Source of the DNA: Diplodia intermedia | Taxonomy: Eukaryota > Ascomycota > Dothideomycetes > Botryosphaeriales > Botryosphaeriaceae | Length of the DNA: 64,000 nt | Direction of reading: 5' to 3' | Assembly (NCBI GenBank): GCA_021495925.1 | Contig: JAKEKT010000004.1 | Location: forward strand, 310,001-374,000 | In this document: piece after piece, positions 10,991-20,769 of the stretch | Numbering within the stretch: the first letter of the stretch is position 1 | How the letters are laid out: the number at the start of each line of letters is the position of its first letter | Program-made: the position numbers and the translations under genes | Notes under the pieces: model-generated | The model's database searches: none | Seen by the model: the letters and a program-made list of their open reading frames with translations, nothing else | Told to the model about the DNA's origin: nothing

Positions 10991-11798
10991 GTTCCGACAT
11001 ATACCACGTTCTTTAAATACTTGTAGATGTGATGATGTTTTGTTGATCCTGTACTAAGACCTAGACTTTAGACACTGTAACCTGCTGTCCTGGTGCGCCG
11101 CAAGGACGTCATCAGCTGCACCCACCTGGACTTCCTACTTCGCATCATCCCGTCCCTTCTCCGTAAATATCGACCAGCATGCTCGATTTCGCCACGAGTT
11201 CCAGATTGGCGAGATCTGGTGGCTTGCAGATCCAGTAGGCATTGCGCGGTGGCTGGCCAGCGCAGGAGCCGTTCCTGACGCTAACCTGAAAGGACCGAGT
11301 GTTGACGTCCACCACTATATCGACGATTTCGCGAAACCTGGACACTCGTGCCTCGACGACTACGAGATTCTCGCTTGACACTTCCATCGCTCCCTGCTAG
11401 CAACCCGCTCGTTCCCCAGAGTTCCTATGAAAGCCATCTTTTTCTGGTCGTTGGATGAAGTCATCTCTTCCCCGATGTGTGCGATTCATGCAGTCCACAC
11501 CGACTGCGGCATAGGCATTACCAGCAATAGTTTGGCATCATGCTTCCAGGCCAAGGGTTTTCTGTAGCTTACAGCCCCGTATTGCAGGACCCATTAGCTA
11601 TCATGCGTATCACAAATGACATCAGCATTAGACGCCAGTGACGTCCAAGGCCTGAAAACCACATCCGATGTACCTTCAGAACCTACATAAATCCCCCTGC
11701 TTTCCTCCCTTTCGTTCCAATCATCACAGCAGATACACAAGCACTTGCCTCGCATTCTTCTACTCCGACAATCTCCTACCAACAACCACTCGGTAATC
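10991..11798. other. intergenic, no gene seen
   Basis: It holds the 3' end of the preceding gene and the promoter of the small CHZ-like gene. The CT-rich stretch with CATCACAGCAGATACAC just before 11750 looks like a leader sequence. No coding signal is seen. Confidence 0.55.
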
Positions 11799-12170
11799 AT
11801 GTCCAACTACGAGAACCAAGACATCCCCTCCGGCATCACTACCGACAACGAGTACGCCAGCCGCACAGGGCAGTCCGAAATTCGCGTTCAGAAGGACGAA
11901 GCGCCCGTCGAGGACCCTATTGACCCCGCTACTGCCGACACTGATGAGCAGCTGGGTGAGTCTCCATCATTAACGTCTACCACCACGACTTTCAAGTGCT
12001 CATGCCGATCTCTTCACGAAGCTCGCGACGATAAGGAAGCCATCAACGAGGACAACATCTTGTCCGGCCGCACGCGCGGCGCCACCAAGAAGGCGGGTAC
12101 CTACGCGGAGCCTGGCGATGAGGAGGGTCTTCCCGGCCCTGAGGATGGAACCAGCGCTATTCGCAAGTAG
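11799..12170 (+). CDS. small acidic protein with CHZ (histone-chaperone)-like motif
   Basis: Exons 11799-11955 and 12022-12170 encode 101 aa. The intron (66 nt) has a GTGAGT donor and an AAG acceptor. It keeps frame and has no stop, so unspliced mRNA would encode a protein 22 aa longer. The protein is hydrophilic and probably disordered. Residues about 55-75 (DDKEAINEDNILSGRTRGA) resemble the CHZ motif of the yeast H2A.Z chaperone Chz1 (acidic, then I-D-x-x-N-I then RTRG). Such short proteins are common in filamentous ascomycetes. The H2A.Z connection is inferred only from that motif. Alternative: an unrelated stress-induced hydrophilic protein. Confidence 0.65.
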   Translation: MSNYENQDIPSGITTDNEYASRTGQSEIRVQKDEAPVEDPIDPATADTDEQLGESPSLTSTTTTFKCSCRSLHEARDDKEAINEDNILSGRTRGATKKAGTYAEPGDEEGLPGPEDGTSAIRK

Positions 12171-12594
12171 GTCGGTGTGAACTCGCACTGGTTGTTTAGG
12201 GTTCTATGATGGTTGTAGTATTCGTCAACGCCTCTTCGGACAATGAGGAGGATGGTTTGGATCTGTCTGTACGATAATGAGATGATTTAACGATGAATGA
12301 ACTATACGGTGCAAAAGAATACCGGTTCATTGTGCTGCCACTCACTAGTGGCTAACGCTTTTATGTAAATGTCTACATTGAGCGTTTGGAGCCCAATAGT
12401 CATTGGCTACTAAGTCTAGCTATTAAAACACCTCTTTAAGCACCATTCGATAATAGCCCACATCGCCGCCCAAAAGGTCGGATACAGGACGGCTTGCATC
12501 GCTGAGTTCTACTCTACACATCCACGGCCAGCTCCTTGCCCACCTTCACTCTACAACTCCATGACCTCCGCGACCAGCTTGTTGCCCACCTTCA
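12171..12594. other. AT-richer intergenic stretch
   Basis: It follows the CHZ-like gene and leads into the decayed patch. Base composition drops compared with both sides. No intact frame is seen. Confidence 0.5.
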
Positions 12595-13054
12595 ATGTGC
12601 AACTCACTTGTGCAAAGCCCAGTGCGTCACTGGCCTTTGCATGATGGACTTCCCATTCAAACACTATGTGGACAATCTGATCATGTTTCTTTTCCAACTC
12701 TGGCCAGGATGGATGCCAACGCGATGACGTACCTTTCGCAGCAAACAGACAGCAACATAGAAGGCTTCCTACGATTCATCCTAAGGCCTAACCAATTCAA
12801 TTGGCGTACTGCTGACCGCAGCCCTGCAGCCATTGCAAACCTACCCAAGATTGTCGGCTTCGAGACACCACCGTTCCAGCATCAGCTCTCCGCCGCTTGA
12901 TGGATCCTCAGCCTGGTCTTGGAGAAAGGCGGGAACTGGTGGAATAATCGTTGATGAGATGGGGATTGGCAAGACTGCTGAAGCACTTGGTATCCGGGTG
13001 ATTTGGCATGAGCTGTACATACAGGATGTCCACGGACGTCAAGAGCAGCCGTGA
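12595..13054 (+). pseudogene. relic of a SNF2-family helicase (N-terminal part of the ATPase domain)
   Basis: Two frames carry consecutive pieces of one domain. The first reads NLPKIVGFETPPFQHQLSAA, then hits TGA at 12898-12900, and continues WILSLVLEKGGNW. The second reads GGIIVDEMGIGKTAEALG, the Walker A region of SNF2/RAD5-like helicases (DEMGxGKT), at about 12941-12990. One stop and one frameshift separate them, and no downstream helicase motifs follow before the minisatellite. The TGA sits where these proteins usually have Trp, so a TGG to TGA change, as repeat-induced point mutation would make, is plausible. Confidence 0.7.
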
Positions 13055-13124
13055 GAATGACTCACCCGAAAGGCCGACAAGGAGCCAACGGGTGGCGATA
13101 AGAAAAAAAATGGCTGTTTGTGGG

Positions 13125-13320
13125 TAGCTGAAGCAAATATCCGGACGTAGATATATGCCCCATCACCATCGATACCTGGGGTGTCGAAGAGAACATCTGG
13201 ACGTAAATGAATGTCTTAACACCTTTCGTACCTGGGGAGTTGAAGAGTATATCCGGACGTGGATAAATATCTTAATGCTCTACATGGGTGGGCAGTCGGA
13301 GCAGGTATCCGGACCTAGTC
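13125..13320 (+). repeat. degenerate minisatellite with a 56-bp period
   Basis: A tCCGGACgT core recurs at 13141, 13197, 13253 and 13309, exactly 56 bp apart each time. Shared flanks include ACCTGGGG and GAAGAG. A weaker CCAGACAT at about 13357 may be a fifth, decayed copy. Units differ by substitutions only, so the array is old. Confidence 0.8.
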
Positions 13321-13524
13321 TAGTGTAGATACAATGTGTAAATCATACTAATGCATCCAGACATAAAATTCAACCACCTACCCGAGGATGCAGAACTGTG
13401 AATCGCATTACATCCACGAACTCTAATGCTAAGATTTTCCAATGGATACAATTGGGCATACACCCCCACCAATACATCTTTTGTTCCTTCTCAGGCCACC
13501 TCCGCAGCGTACGCCTGATGATCA

Positions 13525-15456
13525 TCACTTCAAAGGCATAAACAGCTTGTCCAGAAGCCCCGTCCGCGGCCCACCCTCCTGTACCTCATTCATCGCTTTA
13601 CCTTTCTCCTCGGCCTCGGGTAAGCTCTGCTGGTCGGTGAGCTTGGGGTTGCGCAGGACGAGCGAGAAGAAGATGAGCAGGGAGCTCAGGCAGATGCCGG
13701 TGATGCACAGGTAGTTCTGGGTGGTGCGATAGGCGGCGATGACTGCGTTGCGGTCGGGCGTGCCGACTGGGTTGCTGTAAGACCAAGTGAGCGGGTCGGC
13801 GTAGACGGTGGCAGCCGTCGTCGCGTTGCCGATGTGACTCTCGAGCTGGCTCGGCAGCACCTGCGACCACACGGCGCCCGACACGCACGCGCCCAGCGCG
13901 GAGCCGATGTTATACGTGCCCAGGTAGAGCCCCGTCACGATGGCCAGGTGCTCGTGCTTGGCTGCGGCTTGGATCGACGCCTGCGTTGGGTAGGGAAAGA
14001 GCCCGCCTGCAATGCCCAGAACCACCTGCGCGCCAACCATGCCGGTATGGTGGCTCAACGAGGTGCCGCCGCGGTAGTGAATCAGCATGCCGAAGGCGAC
14101 CATGAACAGGCATGTGCCGAAGACAATGAAGGGTTTAAGCCGACGGACCTTGAAGACGATGACGCCGAGAAACCAGCCCATGAGGACGGAGGCGAAGCTG
14201 TAGAGCTGGGTGATGCGGGTGGCCGACTTGACTGTCTCGTCGAAGGCAACAACGAGGACGGTGTAGAGAAAGTCTGCTTGCATGTACCAGGCCCAGTTCA
14301 GTGTCATGGCGATGCCAAGGGCGCCCCAGACGGCGCGATCCTGGAGCAAATGGAATGGAATGAGCGGGTGCACTGCTTTCATCTCCCACCAAGCAAAGAG
14401 TGGGATGCAGAAGAAGCCAACAACGAGCGGAGCGATAATGTGAGCCGTCCTCCACGTCTCTGCCACACCACCGGCAAGTGTAAGGGGCGTCAGGAGCAAA
14501 GCGAATACTGCAATCATGAGAATGATGCCAACCACGTCGAGCTGCCAGAAAAGCGCCTTTGTAAGGCCCCGGGCGCCCAATATCTCGAAGGGCGTCTTGT
14601 AGTCGGCAAGGTCGGCGGACTTCTTAGCACGGCCGTGGGCAACGAGCAGGGCTGCAAGAAGGGGAATGGCGCTGACTGGGTAGACGATTCCCCACATGCC
14701 GATTCCCCACCTCCAGCCAGCGTTGGCGAGAGTCGAAGCAGTAATGTCGCCAGAAACCCAAGTGTTGATTATGAAGGGCGTCGCGGGGATATAAGAGAAA
14801 AAGAGACGAGAACGGAGCGAGGTGATGTCTGCGATGATGACTTCGACCAGCAGAATCACGAAAGTGTATCCGATCTGCACCGTTGTCAGTGGAACTGGCT
14901 TGAGCGTGAAACAAATCTCGAGAAACGGACCTGATACAGCACAGCACCAGCACAGAAAGTGGCGATATTGTGGGAACAGGCCTCGACAATGGTTCCAATG
15001 ACGTAGAAGAAGATGGATACGAGCACCAGCTCGACACGGCCGAAGACATCAGCAATTTTGGAGGCGGTAGGTTGGCCGACAGCGGCGATGACGCTGCGAA
15101 CGACGTTGATGGAAGCCAAGAGACTGTGGTTTTGGAAGGAGGCGGTAGCAGTAGTCTTCGGCGAATCAGCGGCTTGCTGCGACTGGTTGGGTGCCTGAGC
15201 GGGAGCATGGTACCTGATATGTATAACGGACTGTAGCATCCAGAGAATAGGTATAGGCGATGATGAAGACCCCTATGAACAGGAAGACGCGATCGAACAG
15301 CGTAAGCTGAGCAGAAATGGCCTCCATGCGCTTGACGCCAGGACTGGTGGCGCCCATCAACTGTAACCCCTCAGAAGGCGCCTTGGAGCCGGTGCTGACG
15401 TTCCGGGGCGCCTCATTAGAAGCGGAATCTTTGGATTCCTTGATCTTCGTGGCCAT
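13525..15456 (-). CDS. siderophore-iron transporter of the major facilitator superfamily (SIT/ARN type)
   Basis: Three exons (15456-15214, 15155-14931, 14874-13525) encode 605 aa. The predicted protein has about 14 membrane spans with a loop pattern typical of fungal SIT/MirB proteins. SIT family signatures seen are DATVRYTYQ after the first span, SKIADVFGRVE in the A-like loop, IGYTFVILLVEVIIAD after intron 2, and SRLFFSYIPATPFIINTW. A cytosolic acidic-basic C-tail follows the last span. The role is proton-driven uptake of ferric siderophores at the plasma membrane or in endocytic vesicles. Introns are 58 and 56 nt. It is divergent from PEX14, and the 856-bp gap between the starts holds three ATCAGATAA sites matching the iron GATA-repressor consensus, so repression under iron sufficiency is likely. 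Confidence 0.93.
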
Positions 15457-16312
15457 CCTGTGCTAGGCTGGAGATGTACGCTCGGTCAGCGAGTTAGTGA
15501 GACAGCTTCTGCGACCGAGTGGCCGGGCGAGGACAGTATATGAGATTGATCAACAAGATCGATGCTCCGGGCAGGACGGCGGAGGCGCCGAGAATTTTCG
15601 CACCCAAGGACGAGCTGATGCTTGAACTTAGGCGGAAAGAGGTAAAAGGCCGCAGGCCAAGCTGCGAGGGCCAAGGCCGATGACGGCAGGCGTGGAATCA
15701 GGGTGCCTAGCCGCTCAACAGTAGCATTTGGCGGCAGGCGGCGGAGCAGCGACCAGCCGCATGGGGCAACTACGAGGGAAGGCGACTCCAGAGAGATGCA
15801 AACAGACATGGTCGGTTATCGTGGGGATCAGATTGAGGCTGAGGCAAGGGCGCAATTGCAAGTCAGGATGCAGGCTCGATCCGCCGTATGCGAGATCGTA
15901 CCACCGTGTAGTGCATTTCGGTTCCGTTATGATCTGCTGTGGAGACTCGGACGCAGGGTCAAGTCAAGGAAGCGTCGGACGCGAACGGCCCGGCGAGCAT
16001 CGCATCGTCAGAACCTAGGGACCTAGGGAGGATCCACGGCCGTGGTGTGGATCGCTGTGGAGTCGTGGAGCGCACAAGGCGAGATCAGATAAATATTATC
16101 TGATTCAACTACCCAAGATCAGATAAACCCCCGACCGAGCCTCTTGGCTCCATGGCACAGAAGGCGCACGTGATGTCTGTGAGCCTCGGCACAGGCGTTG
16201 CACGGCCGCGGGCGAGCTCGGAGGTTTCCAGCGCTTCTTCTCCAGCGTCACCGCGCATCGCAGCCCTCGACCTCGATGAATCCCAGGTGCTGAGATAGCA
16301 CCCGCCGTCATC
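15457..16312. other. divergent promoter region between the SIT transporter and PEX14
   Basis: Both start codons point outwards from this 856-bp region. A TATA-like AGTATATGAG lies near 15535 on the transporter side. The GATA-site cluster at 16084-16126 is listed separately. No gene is seen. Confidence 0.7.
16084..16126. promoter_or_regulatory. cluster of three iron-type GATA factor sites (ATCAGATAA)
   Basis: ATCAGATAA lies on the + strand at 16084-16092 and 16118-16126, and on the - strand at 16096-16104. The first two form an inverted repeat spaced by 3 bp. All three match ATCWGATAA, the reported recognition consensus of the fungal siderophore repressors SreA/SRE/Urbs1 type, better than the plain GATA consensus. 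The cluster is about 630 bp upstream of the transporter ATG and about 190 bp upstream of the PEX14 ATG. Confidence 0.8.
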
Positions 16313-17642
16313 ATGGTCCGCGAGGACCTCGTCAGCTCTGCGGCAAGTCCACCCCCCGCGCCCGCCTCCATCCACGCGCTAACCGCCGGCAGGTTACATG
16401 TGAGCTCCACTTGCAGCGACGCGTCCAAGCCCAAGCTTACCGTCCTTTGTAGTCCTCCAGGACCCCTCCGTGGCCAGCGCTCCCGTCGAGAAGCGTATTG
16501 CCTTTCTCCAGTCCAAGAACCTCACCCAAGAAGAGGTTGATGCTGCCCTAGCTCGTGCAGGCGGCGAGGCTCCGCCGCCGTCGGCAGTCTCAGCGCCCTC
16601 GGGTCCTGCCCCAGCTTACGGCTATCAACAACCGCCGCCGCCGCCGCCCGGATATGGCGCGTATCCTGGTTACTGGCAGCAGCCTCCGCCGCCGCCGCCG
16701 TAAGAGTTCCCCGTGACCGTAGCAGCTTCGGTCCAATGGCTGATATGCTGAGCTTGCAGGGTGCCAAAGCGCGACTGGCGCGACTGGTTCATCATGGCCA
16801 CCGTCATGGGTGGAGTCGGCTACGGCCTCTATTTCACGGCAAAGGTAGTTGAGGATGATCCTGTACGCGGGACTCGGGCTGACCACGCACAGCGCTACAT
16901 CTACCCTCTGATAGCACCTCCGACGCCACCCCAGCTCGAGCAGGATAAGAAGTCCATTGATGAGTCGTTCGAGAAGGCTTTTGCACTGCTAGACCAGCTA
17001 AACACAGACACAACCGCCCTCAAGGCTTCGGAGGAAGCAAGGACACAGCGCCTGGACTCGGCGGTCACGGAAATGGAGTCGGTCATGGATTCTCTGAAAG
17101 ACTCTCTGAAGCGGCGTGATGCCGATAGCCGCAGGTTGGAGGATGACGTGAGGGGCCTGCGCGACCTGATTCCGAAGGCACTCGAGGCACACAAGGAGGG
17201 CACGGACAATAGGTTGAAGGACCTTTCGCAGGAGCTGAAGAGTCTGAAGACGCTGGTCGGGAACCGCATGGGATCGGGCACGCCAAGCACAGCGTCGAGA
17301 CCGGCAACAGGTGCGAATATGTGGGGCTCGCCAGCGGCCGGCGTGAATGGCAACGCTGGCGGGGTCTCAACTCCCGCGACCACTTCTGCGACCCCCGCTG
17401 CGGCTCCGCCTGCTGCGGCTGGAGGTAACACGAATGGCACGAGCGAACCGCAGCAGCAAGATGGCGGCAGCTCGGCGGCCGCGCCGCCTACTGCCCAGGC
17501 ATCATCAAGCCCGTACGCCAGGTTCAGCAATGGGCGGGCGGCAATCCCCGCGTGGCAGATGGCGGCGGCTAAGAAGAACGACGCGGAGAAGAAGGACACG
17601 TCGGAAAGCGGCACTGTCAGCGAAGCAGGTGCCGGGGCGTAA
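16313..17642 (+). CDS. pex14: peroxin 14, peroxisomal import docking protein
   Basis: Five exons encode 372 aa: 16313-16342, 16393-16399, 16453-16699, 16760-16844 and 16893-17642. The N-terminus is the conserved PEX5/PEX19-binding domain (MVREDLVSSAVTFLQDPSV, then EKRIAFLQSKNLTQEEVDAAL). A Pro-rich stretch follows, then a membrane-associated segment after KRDWRDWFIM (residues about 100-120), RYIYPLIAPPTPPQLEQDK, a coiled coil (about 140-210), and a low-complexity tail. To restore the invariant SSAVTFLQDP, a 7-nt exon (GTTACAT) is needed between a GC-AG intron (16343-16392, GCAAGT donor, GCTAAC branch) and a GT-AG intron (16400-16452). Intron 4 (48 nt) keeps frame and has no stop. Acts in the PEX13/PEX14/PEX17 docking complex. 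Confidence 0.92.
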
Positions 17643-20600
17643 AAGTATGAGGGAGAGCCATGTTGAGCTCGATCTGCGCCGTGTATACTCTTGGACGTTT
17701 GGGTGTGTTCGCATCGGCGTTGTGATACGGATGTTAATTACACGTTGCGTGGGTTGTTCGTGTTTCTGGGAAGCGGCTTTCTTTCCTTGGAGTCGGCGGG
17801 AATAACAAGACGCGCTGTGATTTGTGAGCTGGAGTGCAGAATGATGCTGTGTTTCGGATGGCTTGCCTTGCATCGGGATCTGGGGTGTGCCGGATATGCG
17901 TGGCCCGGGTACGGCAGGGCCGCCGGTTGGGCAGGTGTGACGGGTCGTGCGGCGCAGTAGATGAGGCGCATGCTGCAGGTTTCTTTTTCCTTGGATTTGG
18001 GGGGGTGTTCGTCTGCCTAAGCTGCCGTCGACGATCGCAGGCCAGCGGACTCGGACTTGCCGGCCGACGGCTGTGTGTTGCTGGCGAATGGCGAACCGCA
18101 CGGCTGTCGATCGCCTGCTTCGCCTACACGCCGGAATGTCGAGAATGGGCTCATTCAATCACATACGGGGTGATGGATGGACGTGCGTGTACCGCACATG
18201 CCAGAAGACGCATAAAAGTGGCCGGACAAGGGCTTGGATTTCCCCGCGGCCGTGTTGCCATACTGAACCTGGCAGCGCCGAGCGGTATGAGAAATAATGA
18301 AGAAAGGATCTCAAACCCGGTCGGACGATTGCATCACTCATTGTGTAGGGCGAGCTCGGGCACATCCCTACGGCCCGCCTTGTGCCTCGCCATTCGGACA
18401 CGATAGATGAAGTGGGCGTAAAGTGCATGCCAGCCCGATTCAGCAAAGTTCCGGCTGGTCGTGCAGGCCCAGGCGAGGAGCGGCATCAGCATGCTATCAA
18501 GCCTACAGCACAGCGACCAGGGACGGTCCGGTAGTGTAGATGGACTGTTTTATATGAACCAAGAGCTTGCGGGGCGGCGCTCTCGGGGTGGAGCCACACA
18601 CACACACATCCTTCCTTCCAAAAAAGCACAACGTATCCCACATGGCATGCGCGCCGGCAAGGCCCACATTTCCCCGTCGATGCTTCCGTCATCGTTGTGG
18701 TCACCCGCAGCCTTCTTCTTCTATTCGCATTCCTGCGCGCATGTGCCAAGCCTCGCCGTCCCTTCTCCTGCGCGCGCGCGGGCCCGCCGAACCGGCCACC
18801 CCATGTGCATCGTGTGTCGAGTTTTGATGCCGGCGGGGAGAGCAGAGCGGCGCAATCTTGCTGCTGTCGTCGATGGCTTGCATCTCGGTCAAAATGCCGG
18901 CCGGACAGGCCAGTCTTCCCAGGGCCAAAAAAACAGTGGGCCGGGAATAACGAACAGCCTGTGTCTTCGCCGCGAGCCCTGGCGCTTCTGCCTCCCAGAG
19001 ACCCTGCAGTTGCCTTCTCCGTCGCTGCTGGGACTCTCGGCTGGGTACGTGTGTTGGTCTTGTGTGCTGTATGTTTTCTTTTTCCGCTTCACAGATGCCA
19101 GATCGGGTAATGCTTGGGCTTCGTAAGGCAGCATGCCTCAGCCGTCTGGGGCTCTGGGCTCGACCGCAACACCAGCCCTCGGGCTGGAATGTGCATGGTG
19201 CCACGTCGCTGCCCGCAATTGCTGCCCACCAATCGAGATTTCAACTGCTGCACTCGGCGTAGCCAGGGAGCGCATGAAGAGTAACTGTGGACAGAGGGGC
19301 GCCGTAAGATGACGGGAAACTAAAACGGGGGTGATGGACTGTATGCACCGATTCGCGCCGCAACGCAACGGGCGAAGATCGGAGGGGACTGCGAGGCGTG
19401 TGCGGCGAGGGCTTGTGCATATGTACTGTAAATCCGATCAGGCGTTCTCGTCCCCTCCCTCTTTCGTCTGTCTGTTCGAAGGACGACCGCCCCCGTCTTG
19501 CACGCTTCCACGGCACCCTCCTTTGCCCTTCCCCCGAGCGCCCCGGGTTATTTCCGCTGTGGCCATGACGTTGCGAACCAGATCGGGCTGGTGGGAATAT
19601 ATACTAATAGCATGCGTGTGATATCGTTGGCCGGTTTTACTCTCGGACGAAAGCTGGGCACAGCTGACAACCAGCCGCTGCGCTACTTGACCCCGGCCCT
19701 GACCTTACACAATCCAAGAGGCTTGGCTAGTGGCTTCATGGTTTGCTGGCCGTGTTTCTGTCCATTCCTGCCCGTTTTTATTTATGTACAGCAGCCTGCT
19801 CTTCCCTCGGCCCCCCTCCAGCCTCCACTCTCCTCACCTCGACCCTGCATTTTTTCGGCCCTTTCCCCATCCACCCTGACTCAGGCACCCATCCCTGTGC
19901 ATTCTAGACTGACGAGGCGGGCAGCCACAAGCAACGCAGTGGGCCAGGCTGAAAAAGGAGCTTTTGCTTATAAGGACTACCCGTCGTTCTTTCGTCCGAC
20001 TTCATTGCGCCCAACCCCAACGCCAGACTTCCCTGATATCTATCAGATCACACGCCCGCGAAGAACGACAAGAAAACAGTACTGGGGAATAAAGCCGATA
20101 TCCTTCCTCTTCAGCGCCTCGCTTGCTGCAATTTTGCTCGTAGGCGTGCATCACAAACACAAAACTTGGAAAAGTCAAGTAATACAAAATCGGAAAGGCT
20201 GGATACACACGTACAACTATTGTCGGCTAGAAGTGAAGGGAAAGAGCAAAAGGGACGCCCACGCAAGGCAGTACGAAATCACGAGAACTTAGGAAATATA
20301 AAGTGATATACAGGGGTGGTGAAAGTATGAAAGAGCTGGGGAAAAGAAAGATAATCTTGCAGCATCCAACCGGACCGAACCGCACGACGAAGCGCATACA
20401 CGTTACACACCATATTTATTGGATCATACCATTGCATCAAAGCAAGCAGTCCAATGTCAATTATGTGTGAAAGCAGTATTTGACCAAGATCGACGGCAAG
20501 ATTGCAAAGAGAGGATGTGTGGCAGCTCCGATTGTCTCGGACCAATACTGCCCCCCGTCCCCATCAGTTACTTTCCACGTCTCCCAGGGATAAAACTTCC

Positions 20601-20769
20601 CGCGGGCATCCGATCGCCGGACCATTGGCTTTTTTTTATATTTCTCGATCGAGGAGAACCATGTCGTCGTATCGGGAAACCCCATGTTCTATCCAAGGCC
20701 GTGGGAAACAGCGTCGCGCATGACCGATTGGACCGAACCTTGGAGATGCCACTGGGACCTTTCGAGAAA
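17643..20769. other. long convergent gap, no convincing protein gene
   Basis: This 3.1-kb gap lies between PEX14 (+) and the transcription factor (-). A promoter-like stretch lies at about 19770-20010: TATTTATGTACAG, CT-rich runs, then a TATAAGG at about 19968. It precedes a frame of 264 codons (19498-20292) that has no recognisable domain. A noncoding transcript is possible. The 3' UTR of the transcription-factor gene probably takes up part of the right end. Confidence 0.4.

Noticed and set aside
16313..16540. Unspliced 75-codon frame at the start of PEX14
   Set aside because: It leaves the conserved Pex14 peptide after SSA. The microexon model restores it and uses good splice signals.
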